Under the pieces are notes generated by a model. It was given only the letters and a program-made list of their open reading frames with translations. It had not been told where the DNA came from and did no database searches. 64,000 bases of DNA. It comes from Chryseobacterium viscerum. GTDB lineage: Bacteria; Bacteroidota; Bacteroidia; Flavobacteriales; Weeksellaceae. Shown here piece by piece: positions 19,434-28,186 of this stretch. The stretch lies in assembly GCF_002899945.2 (NCBI RefSeq), contig NZ_PPEG02000004.1, positions 434,001-498,000 on the forward strand, read 5' to 3'. Position numbers and translations under genes: made by a program. Each line of letters begins with the position of its first letter. The stretch's first letter is position 1.

Positions 19434-21242
19434 ATGTGTGGAATAGCAGGAATAATATATAAGAATGGAACTTCTGTAACTAAGGAAATTTTATCCAAAA
19501 TGACCAATAAGATGTTACATAGAGGGCCGGATGCCGAAGGTTTCTATATAAAAAAGAACTTTGGGTTTGGTCACAGAAGGCTCGCTATTATTGACCTAAG
19601 CAATTCTGCAAATCAACCATTTTTGTTAAATAATAAAGTCCTTATATTCAATGGGGCTATTTATAATTATATAGAGCTTAGAGATGAGCTGGAAAAGGAA
19701 GGCTATTCTTTTTCAAGCAATTCTGATACAGAAGTATTGATTGCTTCTTATGATTTCTGGGGTGAAAAATGTGTGGAAAGATTTAATGGGATGTGGGCTT
19801 TCGCCATTTATGATGCAGAAAAAAATAAAATATTCTGTTCACGTGACCGCTTTGGGGTAAAACCTTTTTATTATTATACAGATGAAGAGAAAATGATTTT
19901 TGCATCTGAAATAAAGCCTATTCTTGAAATAGAACCCATAAATGAAGTGAATATACAGGTTATGGTTCAGTTTATTGCGGTAAATCTTACAGAGCAGACT
20001 CATGAGACTTTTTTTAAAAATATTTATAAACTACAAGGATCCCATAATTTAATATATTGTTTAGATACAAATACTTTTGAAATATACAGATATTATGATA
20101 TTGCTTTTTGTAAGAAAATATCAGAATTGAATTTAGATGAGTCTATAAAATTGTTCCAGCAAGAGTTAGAAAGGTCTGTAAAATTAAGATTAAGATCTGA
20201 TGTGAAAATTGGAACGGCTTTAAGTGGAGGATTGGATAGCTCTTATTTGGCAGCTGTTGCTTCTGATATTTTTTCAGCAAATACAGGCCAACAACTTAAT
20301 GTAATTTCTGTTGGTTCAGAAAATCCAGGGAATGATGAAAGTAGCTATTCAAAAATTGTTTCCAACCATTTGAACTTGGATCAAGATTTAATATATCCTG
20401 ATAAAAAAGTTTTTGAAGAAAATATGCTGAAGGTAATTACTACGCAGGAAGAACCTTTTCAGGGGCTCTCCATTTACATGCAGCATTTCCCTATGAGTGA
20501 AACCCAAAAATCAGGTATCAAAGTACTTTTAGATGGTCAGGGTGCTGATGAAATTTTACTCGGCTATAGCCGTTATACTGCTGCGTATATCAGAAATCAT
20601 AATCTGTCTAAAAACATAAACTTTTTACTCAAGGTCAGAAGTCACTACGATATTTCTATGCTGAAAGGTATACTTTCTTATCTATATTTCAGTGTATTCT
20701 TTATTAGAAAGCTAAGAATATTATTTAGAGGAAGAAATTTAAAAACAAAATATAGAAAGGGTATTGATTTTACCTTAATGAAAGATCTGACAAAATCCTA
20801 TTCTGATATATTTAAAATGCAGAGAATAGAACTTTTCTGGGCTCAGATTCCGGAATTGCTAAGATTTGAAGACAAAAATTCAATGGCTTGCTCGGTGGAA
20901 ACCAGATTACCATTTTTAGACTATAAATTTGTAGAAACATGTCTATCTATAAATAATCATTTTAAAATTCATCAGGGATGGTCAAAATATATCCTTCGAA
21001 GAAGTATGGATCGTAAATTGCCGGATGCAATTACATGGAGAAAAAGAAAAATCGGGTTTGAAGCACCTACAGATGAATGGTGGCCATATTCTGATAAAAT
21101 TTTAGAAAAAATAAATCAGTCAAAAATTATAAAGGAACTTTATTCAAAAAAAATAAAGAAATTAAAGAACAGAGAAATGCAATGGAAGTTATATAACATT
21201 GCAATCTGGGAAGACGTATTTAATATGAAAATAACGAATTAA
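19434..21242 (+). CDS. AsnB-like glutamine-dependent amidotransferase of the polysaccharide cluster
   Basis: A 602-residue asparagine synthase-type protein. The N-terminal glutaminase domain starts MCGIAG (nucleophile Cys2), with LHRGPDAEG and RRLAIIDLS. The synthetase domain has the ATP-pyrophosphatase loop LSGGLDSS near residue 266 and the later block FEDKNSMACSVETRLPFLD. The usual NGEIYN of the glutaminase domain reads NGAIYN. Homologs in polysaccharide clusters (such as WbpS) are thought to turn a sugar carboxylate into an amide, so a uronamide is a plausible product beside the uronic acid genes. Ordinary asparagine synthesis cannot be ruled out from sequence. It starts 4 bases after hisF2. 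Confidence 0.85.
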   Translation: MCGIAGIIYKNGTSVTKEILSKMTNKMLHRGPDAEGFYIKKNFGFGHRRLAIIDLSNSANQPFLLNNKVLIFNGAIYNYIELRDELEKEGYSFSSNSDTEVLIASYDFWGEKCVERFNGMWAFAIYDAEKNKIFCSRDRFGVKPFYYYTDEEKMIFASEIKPILEIEPINEVNIQVMVQFIAVNLTEQTHETFFKNIYKLQGSHNLIYCLDTNTFEIYRYYDIAFCKKISELNLDESIKLFQQELERSVKLRLRSDVKIGTALSGGLDSSYLAAVASDIFSANTGQQLNVISVGSENPGNDESSYSKIVSNHLNLDQDLIYPDKKVFEENMLKVITTQEEPFQGLSIYMQHFPMSETQKSGIKVLLDGQGADEILLGYSRYTAAYIRNHNLSKNINFLLKVRSHYDISMLKGILSYLYFSVFFIRKLRILFRGRNLKTKYRKGIDFTLMKDLTKSYSDIFKMQRIELFWAQIPELLRFEDKNSMACSVETRLPFLDYKFVETCLSINNHFKIHQGWSKYILRRSMDRKLPDAITWRKRKIGFEAPTDEWWPYSDKILEKINQSKIIKELYSKKIKKLKNREMQWKLYNIAIWEDVFNMKITN

Positions 21243-21251
21243 AGTAAAAAA

Positions 21252-22286
21252 ATGCAAATTAACAATAAAATACTTCTTATTACTGGTGGAACGGGCTCAT
21301 TTGGTACCGCTGTCTTAAGAAAATTCATAAATACAGATCACTTTAAGGAAATCAGAATTTTTTCTCGTGATGAGAAAAAACAGGATGATATGAGAAATCA
21401 GTTTAAAAATGATAAACTGAAATTCTATATCGGTGATGTAAGAGACTATAATAGTATTGAACCCGCAATGAGAGGGGTGGATTATGTTTTCCATGCAGCA
21501 GCACTGAAGCAGGTACCATCATGTGAATTTTTCCCAATGCAAGCCGTAAAGACGAATGTGGAAGGAACACAAAACGTTATTGATGCAGCAGCCAGAAATA
21601 AAGTAAAAAAAGTAATTTGCTTAAGTACAGATAAGGCAGCCTATCCTATTAATGCAATGGGTATTTCCAAAGCAATGATGGAAAAAGTAGCCGTAGCAGC
21701 GTCAAGAAACCTTGAAGAAACAATAGTTTGCCTTACAAGATATGGAAATGTAATGGCTTCAAGAGGATCCGTAATTCCTCTGTTTATCAAACAAATTAAA
21801 AATGGAGACCCAATAACCATTACAGATCCTAATATGACCAGGTTTCTGATGTCTCTTGAAGAGGCTGTAGATCTTGTATTGTTTGCTTTTGAGCATGGAA
21901 ACCCTGGTGATTTATTTGTTAACAAAGCTCCGGCAGGGACTATAGGTGATTTGGCACAGGCTTTAAAAGAAATGTTTAAGGCTGATAATCCTGTTAAAGT
22001 AATAGGAACAAGGCACGGTGAAAAGCTATATGAAACATTGTGTACCCGTGAAGAAATGCTGAAAGCTCAAGATATGGGGGATTTCTATAGAATTCCTGCC
22101 GATAACAGAGATTTAAACTACGCACAATATTTTTCCGAAGGAGAGGAAGACGTTTCAAAAATAGAAGATTACCACTCTCATAATACACAACAGCAAGATG
22201 TAGAAGGAATGAAAGAATTGCTGCTCAAGTTACCCCTTGTCCGAAAAGAGGTGTTAGGGGAAGATGTGATGCAATATCCCGATTAA
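21252..22286 (+). CDS. capE: CapE/WbjB/FnlA-like UDP-GlcNAc 4,6-dehydratase/5-epimerase
   Basis: A 344-residue short-chain dehydrogenase with TGGTGSFG near residues 11-18 and STDKAAYPINAMGISK, where Met replaces the usual catalytic Tyr, as in inverting 4,6-dehydratases. CapE converts UDP-GlcNAc to the 4-keto-6-deoxy L-sugar intermediate, the first step to UDP-L-FucNAc. CapF-like and UDP-GlcNAc 2-epimerase genes follow further along, completing that three-enzyme path. It is a second, different dehydratase from the CapD-like gene at the window start. Confidence 0.9.
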   Translation: MQINNKILLITGGTGSFGTAVLRKFINTDHFKEIRIFSRDEKKQDDMRNQFKNDKLKFYIGDVRDYNSIEPAMRGVDYVFHAAALKQVPSCEFFPMQAVKTNVEGTQNVIDAAARNKVKKVICLSTDKAAYPINAMGISKAMMEKVAVAASRNLEETIVCLTRYGNVMASRGSVIPLFIKQIKNGDPITITDPNMTRFLMSLEEAVDLVLFAFEHGNPGDLFVNKAPAGTIGDLAQALKEMFKADNPVKVIGTRHGEKLYETLCTREEMLKAQDMGDFYRIPADNRDLNYAQYFSEGEEDVSKIEDYHSHNTQQQDVEGMKELLLKLPLVRKEVLGEDVMQYPD

Positions 22287-22298
22287 AAATAAATGATC

Positions 22299-22721
22299 AT
22301 GAATACACCTGAAATTTTCGAAGGAGGAAAATATACAGATGAAAGAGGAAAACTTCTTTTTAATAATAATTTTGATCTTTCAAATATTAAAAGGATTTAC
22401 TGTATAGAGAATACTGAAGTTGAATTTATAAGAGGCTGGACAGGACATAAAGTAGAACACCGTTGGTTTTCGGCTTTATTAGGAAGCTTTATTATAAGAT
22501 TAATCAAAATTGACGATTGGTCTGCGCCATCCAAAGAATTGGAGATTTTAGAGTATCAGCTGGATGCAGATAAATTAAATGTACTTCATGTTCCTGAAGG
22601 TTATGTAAGTGCAATTCAGGCTAAGGAAAAAGGGGCGAAATTATTAGTAATGGCAAATTATTCGTTAGGAGAAATAGATGATGATTATCGTTTTCCTATA
22701 GATTATTTTGAAAATTTATAA
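22299..22721 (+). CDS. WxcM/FdtA-like cupin, possible sugar isomerase or epimerase
   Basis: About 140 residues with a single cupin-like barrel (KRIYCIENTEVEFIRGWTGH, then HVPEGYVSAIQA). The fold resembles WxcM/FdtA-type 3,4-ketoisomerases of dTDP-sugars. The gene stands between capE and capF, so it may act on or stabilise an intermediate of the FucNAc path. No specific reaction can be assigned from sequence. Two ATGs (22293 and 22299) are in frame; I favour the second. Confidence 0.7.
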   Translation: MNTPEIFEGGKYTDERGKLLFNNNFDLSNIKRIYCIENTEVEFIRGWTGHKVEHRWFSALLGSFIIRLIKIDDWSAPSKELEILEYQLDADKLNVLHVPEGYVSAIQAKEKGAKLLVMANYSLGEIDDDYRFPIDYFENL

Positions 22722-22722
22722 G

Positions 22723-23841
22723 ATGAAAAGAGTTGGAATTACTGGACAAAATGGATTTGTAGGATCTCATTTGTATAATACCTTAGGATTAAAACCTGAA
22801 GAGTTTGAAAGAATTGAATTTAAGAAAGATTTTTTCAATGATTCAGAGCAATTAGACCATTTTGTGGAACAATGTGATGTCATAGTACATTTAGCAGCTA
22901 TGAACCGTCATTCTGATCCGGAGGTTATTTTTAATACTAATATCAGTTTAGTTAAGGAGCTGATAGCTTCTTTAGAAAGAACCGGATCTAAAGCTCATGT
23001 TTTATTTTCTTCCTCTTCTCAGGAAGAAAAAGATAATTGGTACGGAAAATCTAAAAAAGAAGGAAGAGAATTATTGCTGCAATGGGCACAAAAAAGCGGC
23101 GGAACTTTTACCGGAATGGTTATTCCTAATGTTTTTGGGCCTTTCGGGCAACCCAATTATAACTCTTTTATCGCGACTTTTTGTCATAAACTTACGCATG
23201 GAGAGACCCCTTTTATCGATAATGATGGAGAAGTCAGGCTGATCTATGTAGGGGAGCTTGTTCAGGAGATTATAGATAATATCCGAACGGCAGAAACCAA
23301 AGAATTATTTGAAGTACCTCATACTTCTGTAAATAAGGTTTCCGAAGTTCTGGAAAAGCTATATACCTATAAAGAGCTTTATTTTGATAACGGAGAAATT
23401 CCGGAATTAAAAACTAAGTTTGATTTAGATCTTTTCAATACCTTCAGGTGTTATTTTGATATTAAAAACCATTATCCTGTGAAATTTACACAGCATACAG
23501 ACCCAAGAGGGGCATTTGTTGAGGTAATCCGTTTAGGTATTGGTGGCCAATGTTCTTTTTCAACAACCGTTCCGGAGATTACACGTGGAAATCATTTTCA
23601 TACGAGAAAAATAGAAAGATTTGCTGTAATCAAAGGAAAAGCTTTAATACAATTAAGAAAAATAGATACAGATCAGGTATTTGATTTTTATCTTAACGGA
23701 GATGAACCCGCTTATGTAGATATGCCGATCTGGTACACTCATAATATTAAAAATATAGGAGAAGAAGAGCTCTATACTATTTTCTGGATTAATGAACCTT
23801 TTAATCCGGAAGATTCAGATACTTACTTTTTAAATGTCTAA
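22723..23841 (+). CDS. capF: CapF/WbjC/FnlB-like reductase-epimerase with C-terminal cupin
   Basis: A 372-residue bifunctional protein. The N-terminal part is a short-chain dehydrogenase (VGITGQNGFVGSHL, then HLAAMNRHSDPE and the YGKSKKEG catalytic motif). The C-terminal cupin (GNHFHTRKIERFAVIKG) is typical of CapF. CapF epimerises at C3 and reduces C4 on the way to UDP-L-pneumosamine/FucNAc. The start is taken at ATG 22723, one base after the previous stop; a TTG at 22708 would overlap it. The 2-epimerase that completes the path is at 25006. Confidence 0.9.
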   Translation: MKRVGITGQNGFVGSHLYNTLGLKPEEFERIEFKKDFFNDSEQLDHFVEQCDVIVHLAAMNRHSDPEVIFNTNISLVKELIASLERTGSKAHVLFSSSSQEEKDNWYGKSKKEGRELLLQWAQKSGGTFTGMVIPNVFGPFGQPNYNSFIATFCHKLTHGETPFIDNDGEVRLIYVGELVQEIIDNIRTAETKELFEVPHTSVNKVSEVLEKLYTYKELYFDNGEIPELKTKFDLDLFNTFRCYFDIKNHYPVKFTQHTDPRGAFVEVIRLGIGGQCSFSTTVPEITRGNHFHTRKIERFAVIKGKALIQLRKIDTDQVFDFYLNGDEPAYVDMPIWYTHNIKNIGEEELYTIFWINEPFNPEDSDTYFLNV

Positions 23842-23843
23842 AT

Positions 23844-25061
23844 ATGCAGATAACAAAAAAAAGTTACATTGAGTATCTTTTTATTTTTTTCCTAACTTTT
23901 GGGTATATCTTTTTTTACTCATTTTCAAGGCCTCTGAATCTTCCGAATACTTTCTTTTCGGTTCCGTTTCGTACAATCCTTTTATTAATGAGTCTTTATT
24001 TAATTTATGTAAATTTTGATACAATAAAGAAAAGAAAATTAACAGTTATTTTTACTGTTCTTTTCTGGGTGTTTTATTTTGTTAAAACATTCTATAGCTT
24101 TAATAAGGATTACTACATACAAAAAACTTTGAATAATGAACAGCAGATTTATATAAGAATTATTTGTCTGAATTTAATACCTTACGTAGCGGTTTTAAGT
24201 ATTAATTTTTCAAAAAAGATTGTTGTAAAGCTTAATGCGTTAATTTTTAACTTTTTATTAATCATATTAGGAGTAAGCTGTTTATATACGATATTAGTCT
24301 ATAAGGGTTTTGAAAAATCAAGTGGTATATTTGCAGGATATTATATAAGTACCGGACATTATGGTTTATCTTTATTGATATTATCAATCTACAATTATTT
24401 TTTGACAAAACAAAAGTCTTTTAAGCCAATTTTGGGAATGCTTATCGGAGCTTTTACTGTTTTTAGCTCTTCCGCAAGAAGTCCAATATTGGCAGCTTTC
24501 GTTATTTTATTTGTGGTCTTGTTATATATTAATAAATTGAAATACTGGATAGTATTGATTTCTTTGGCACTGCTTTTTATAGTCACCATCTATATTTTGA
24601 AACAGACATCAGTTGCCGACTTTGAGTTTATTACCAGGATGTATGATGCTATTTTTGAAGGTAATGGATATGGAAGAGGGTATTATCTAGCCAAAGGCTG
24701 GGAAATTTTTGAAAATAATATACCTTTTGGAGGACGTATTTTATTTGAAGATGGTTTGTATCCCCATAATATTTTTGTTGAGATATTAATGAGCATGGGG
24801 ATTATAGGAATTATTCTGTTCTTTTTATATTTTAAAGATCTCAGAAGATTTAAAATAAAATTTATAAAGGAGAATATATATTACTTACCATTTGTTTTAT
24901 TTTTTGTGCAATATTTTGTACTTGTCCTGACTTCTTATAACTTATTTGCAAATTTGGAGTTTTGGACTTTTGCATCAGTATTTATATCTATAATTTTATT
25001 TTGTTATGATGAAGAAATTAAAAGTAGTGACAGTCGTTGGAACACGACCGGAAATTATTAG
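23844..25061 (+). CDS. Wzy/WaaL-like O-antigen polymerase or ligase, copy 2
   Basis: A 405-residue membrane protein with about ten transmembrane segments. It shows the superfamily landmarks SSSARSPILAAF and GLYPHNIFVEILMSMG in a periplasmic loop near residue 310. It is clearly diverged from the other copy at 12379 but of the same fold. Its last 56 bases overlap the next gene's start, an unusually long overlap in this cluster. One copy may polymerise the repeat while the other ligates, or each may serve a different glycan. Confidence 0.78.
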   Translation: MQITKKSYIEYLFIFFLTFGYIFFYSFSRPLNLPNTFFSVPFRTILLLMSLYLIYVNFDTIKKRKLTVIFTVLFWVFYFVKTFYSFNKDYYIQKTLNNEQQIYIRIICLNLIPYVAVLSINFSKKIVVKLNALIFNFLLIILGVSCLYTILVYKGFEKSSGIFAGYYISTGHYGLSLLILSIYNYFLTKQKSFKPILGMLIGAFTVFSSSARSPILAAFVILFVVLLYINKLKYWIVLISLALLFIVTIYILKQTSVADFEFITRMYDAIFEGNGYGRGYYLAKGWEIFENNIPFGGRILFEDGLYPHNIFVEILMSMGIIGIILFFLYFKDLRRFKIKFIKENIYYLPFVLFFVQYFVLVLTSYNLFANLEFWTFASVFISIILFCYDEEIKSSDSRWNTTGNY

Positions 25062-26142
25062 ACTTTCCAGAGTATTATCAGCCTTAGATGCATCTGAAGC
25101 TGTAGAACATATCATTGTCCATACAGGGCAAAATTACGATTATGAACTTAACCAGATTTTCTTTGAAGATCTAGGATTAAGAAAACCGGATTACTTTTTG
25201 GAAGCCGCAGGTAAATCAGCCACAGAAACAGTGGGAAATATTCTTATTAAAATTGATCCACTTTTAGAAGAATTGAAACCAGAGGCCTTCCTAGTCTTGG
25301 GAGACACCAATTCTTGTCTTTGCGCTATACCTGCAAAAAAAAGACAGATTCCTATTTTCCATATGGAAGCTGGTAACAGATGTTTTGATCAGAGAGTCCC
25401 TGAAGAGACCAACCGAAAAATAGTAGATCATACTTCGGATGTTAATCTTACGTATTCCGATATAGCTCGGGAATATTTATTAAAAGAAGGACTACCAGCA
25501 GACAGGATTATTAAAACAGGATCTCCAATGTTTGAGGTTTTAAATCATTATTTGCCTCAGATTGAAAATTCAGATGTTCTGAAAAGATTAAATTTGGAAG
25601 AGGGTAAATACTTCGTGGTGTCATCACATAGAGAAGAGAATATTAACTCAGAAAAGAATTTTCAGGGATTAATGGAGAGTCTTAATGCAATTGCAGAAAA
25701 ATTCGGATATCCAGTTATTGTTACCACTCATCCCAGAACACGAAATATGATTGATAAAATGCAGATATCAGTAAGACCTGAAATACAGTTTTTAAAACCT
25801 TTAGGCTTTCATGATTATAATGCACTTCAAATGAGAAGTTATGCCGTGTTATCAGATTCAGGTACAATTTCAGAAGAATCTTCAATTCTTAATTTCAGAG
25901 CTCTTAATATTAGAGAAGCACACGAAAGACCTGAAGCTATGGAAGAGGCATCTGTAATGATGGTAGGATTATCTCCTGAAAGAATTTTACAGGGATTGAT
26001 TCAGGTTCAACAACAGAAAATAGGGAAGGAAAGAAATTATAGACCTGTGGCAGATTATTCTATGCCAAATGTTTCTGAAAAAATGGTGAGAATTATTCTA
26101 AGTTATACCGATTATATAAACAGAGTAGTCTGGAGAAAATAA
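25006..26142 (+). CDS. capG: UDP-N-acetylglucosamine 2-epimerase family (CapG/WbjD/FnlC- or WecB-like)
   Basis: A 378-residue non-hydrolysing UDP-HexNAc 2-epimerase. Landmarks are VGTRPEIIRLSRVL at the N terminus, HMEAGNRCFDQRVPEETNR in the middle and LSDSGTISEESSIL in the UDP-binding domain. After capE and capF it would complete UDP-L-FucNAc synthesis. It is the only 2-epimerase in the window, so the diacetamido uronic acid made by the Wbp enzymes may keep the gluco form unless this enzyme also acts like WbpI. Starts at 25006 (MMKK) or 25009. Confidence 0.88.
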   Translation: MMKKLKVVTVVGTRPEIIRLSRVLSALDASEAVEHIIVHTGQNYDYELNQIFFEDLGLRKPDYFLEAAGKSATETVGNILIKIDPLLEELKPEAFLVLGDTNSCLCAIPAKKRQIPIFHMEAGNRCFDQRVPEETNRKIVDHTSDVNLTYSDIAREYLLKEGLPADRIIKTGSPMFEVLNHYLPQIENSDVLKRLNLEEGKYFVVSSHREENINSEKNFQGLMESLNAIAEKFGYPVIVTTHPRTRNMIDKMQISVRPEIQFLKPLGFHDYNALQMRSYAVLSDSGTISEESSILNFRALNIREAHERPEAMEEASVMMVGLSPERILQGLIQVQQQKIGKERNYRPVADYSMPNVSEKMVRIILSYTDYINRVVWRK

Positions 26143-26148
26143 AAAAGA

Positions 26149-27393
26149 ATGGCTAAAAAAGTATTAATCCACAGCATTGTTTTCGCTCCTGATGCTGTTT
26201 CTACTGCTTACCTTTATAATGATATAGCATATAATCTTAAAAAGAACGGATTTCAAGTTGAAGTTCTGTCTACAATGCCACATTATAACAAGGTTGATCT
26301 GCATAAAACAAAATTTCAAAAGAAATTTTTAGGTCTTTATTATATCAGTGATTATAAAGGAATTAAAGTATATCATGTGCCTCAGAAAAAATATGAAAGT
26401 ATTCTTTTAAGAGGTTTTATTATGGTTTACTGGCACTTGTTATCATTTTTTCTTGGAATGAGAATTAAGAATGTTGACGTCATTATAAGCCCTTCACCAC
26501 CTCTTACGATTGCGTTAGTATCTATTGCATTAGCAAAATTGAAGAATGCTAAGTTTATTTATAATGTTCAGGAAATTTATCCTGATTTTTTTGTGAACCA
26601 GGGCAAAATGAAATCTCAATTTGTTTTAAATTTTCTTAAAAAGTTAGAAAAATTTGTTTACAAGCATTCAGATTCACTAGTTACGATAGACCAGAATTTT
26701 AAAAATACATTGGTTTCTAGGATGAAAAATCCAGAAAAAATTGAGATTATTGCTAATTTTGTAGATACAGAACTTTATCATCCAATAAATCATCCTGTAG
26801 TTAACAAGCAATTATTTCCTTCCAATGATAATTTAAAAGTAATGTACGCAGGTAATATTGGTTTCGCTCAGGATTGGGAGCCTCTTATAGAAGTAGCAAA
26901 GAAAACAAAAGGAATGCCTGTCAGCTATTTTGTTATTGGTGATGGAGCTTGTAAATCATGGCTTAAAACCGAAATAGAAACACATCAATTGAATAATATA
27001 AGTTTAATTGATTACCAGGCAAGAGAAACGATTCCGCATATGATTAATTATGCAGATTTGCACTTTATATTTATGAATAAGAAACTGGAGAAAGATGGTC
27101 TGCCATCAAAAGTATATACAATTATGGCTTGTAAAAAGCCTTTACTGGTAATCAGTAATAAAAATACTCCCCTTTATGATTTATTGGAAAATACTGATGC
27201 TGCATTTCTTATAGAAAATTCTTCCAATAATGTTAATGAAGAACTGTACAATGTAATTCAGGAAGCAATGGATCATAAAGATAAATTGAAAATGATGGGA
27301 GAAAAAGGCTTTGATATGGTGCAAAAAGATTATACTAAAGAAAAAGTTACTGGAAAGTATTATAAACACATAAGTAGTTTACTGAATAGCTAA
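26149..27393 (+). CDS. GT4-family glycosyltransferase (WbuB/WcaI-like)
   Basis: A 414-residue GT-B glycosyltransferase of the WcaI/WbuB subgroup: the N-terminal region ends in IISPSPPLTIALVSIALAK, and the donor domain starts at VMYAGNIGFAQDWEPLIEVA. WbuB-type enzymes in Escherichia transfer L-FucNAc, and this gene directly follows the FucNAc synthesis genes, so UDP-L-FucNAc is a reasonable guess for the donor. It begins 6 bases after the 2-epimerase stop. Confidence 0.8.
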   Translation: MAKKVLIHSIVFAPDAVSTAYLYNDIAYNLKKNGFQVEVLSTMPHYNKVDLHKTKFQKKFLGLYYISDYKGIKVYHVPQKKYESILLRGFIMVYWHLLSFFLGMRIKNVDVIISPSPPLTIALVSIALAKLKNAKFIYNVQEIYPDFFVNQGKMKSQFVLNFLKKLEKFVYKHSDSLVTIDQNFKNTLVSRMKNPEKIEIIANFVDTELYHPINHPVVNKQLFPSNDNLKVMYAGNIGFAQDWEPLIEVAKKTKGMPVSYFVIGDGACKSWLKTEIETHQLNNISLIDYQARETIPHMINYADLHFIFMNKKLEKDGLPSKVYTIMACKKPLLVISNKNTPLYDLLENTDAAFLIENSSNNVNEELYNVIQEAMDHKDKLKMMGEKGFDMVQKDYTKEKVTGKYYKHISSLLNS

Positions 27394-27403
27394 TTAAACT
27401 GAG

Positions 27404-28186
27404 ATGAAAATAATTATCATAACCCAGGAAGACTCTTTTGTTGTTCCTAAAAATATTGAGAAAATTCTGAATTTAGAAAATATAGAGCTTTTAAAAGTAG
27501 TTGATATTGATTCTAATTATAGCCTGGTTAACAAAAAATCCTATTTTATTAAAGGTTTTGGCTTGATTCAAACTGTAAAAATGGGATTAAAAGTAGTTTC
27601 AGCGAAGGTTTTAAATAGCATAGATAGGATTACATCTTACAAATTGGCAATTAAGCCTAAAAGCTTGCAGGCCGTTTCTGAGAGATATAAAATAAAATTT
27701 GAAAGGATTAAAAATCCTAATTCCGCAGAATTTTTAGAAGGTATTAGAGCTTTGCAGCCAGATCTTATTGTATCCTATTCTGCTCCAGTGGTATTTAAAG
27801 AGGCTTTACTGAAAATACCTAAACATGGTTGCATCAATTTACACTGCTCTTATTTGCCTCATTATGCAGGAGTAATGCCTAGTTTTTGGACTCTTTATAA
27901 AAAAGAAAAAACAACAGGAGCTACAGTACATTATATGGATTCAAAAATTGATAATGGAGCGATCTTAAATCAACAGGAAATTCAAATTTCTGAAAATGAA
28001 ACTATGTTTTCTTTAATTTTAAAAAGTAAGGAAATCGGTGGGAATCTAATGTGTAAAACTATTCGTGATATTCAAAATTCTAACGTTAAAGTCAAAGAGA
28101 ATTTTGCAGAAAAAGGCAGTTATTTTACATGGCCTACAGTTGAACAATTTCAGGACTTTACAAAAAACGGAGGAAAATTAATATGA
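27404..28186 (+). CDS. formyltransferase-like sugar N-formyltransferase
   Basis: A 260-residue protein of the 10-formyl-tetrahydrofolate-dependent formyltransferase fold. The catalytic segment is INLHCSYLPHYAGVMPSFW around residue 145, with the Asn-His pair of the N-x-H-x-S motif, followed by TTGATVHYMDSKIDNGAIL holding the third catalytic residue (Asp). The N-terminal 100 residues diverge from Met-tRNA formyltransferase. Relatives in polysaccharide clusters formylate sugar amino groups. It overlaps a polysaccharide deacetylase gene by 4 bases, so deacetylation followed by formylation of one sugar is likely but unproven. Confidence 0.8.
   Translation: MKIIIITQEDSFVVPKNIEKILNLENIELLKVVDIDSNYSLVNKKSYFIKGFGLIQTVKMGLKVVSAKVLNSIDRITSYKLAIKPKSLQAVSERYKIKFERIKNPNSAEFLEGIRALQPDLIVSYSAPVVFKEALLKIPKHGCINLHCSYLPHYAGVMPSFWTLYKKEKTTGATVHYMDSKIDNGAILNQQEIQISENETMFSLILKSKEIGGNLMCKTIRDIQNSNVKVKENFAEKGSYFTWPTVEQFQDFTKNGGKLI

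Noticed and set aside
19434..21242. AsnB-like gene as the main asparagine synthetase
   Set aside because: It cannot be ruled out, but its place in the amidation part of the cluster makes sugar amidation more likely.
22997..23242. 81-codon frame inside capF
   Set aside because: Out-of-frame shadow of a clear capF gene; Lys/Glu run and lack of domain.
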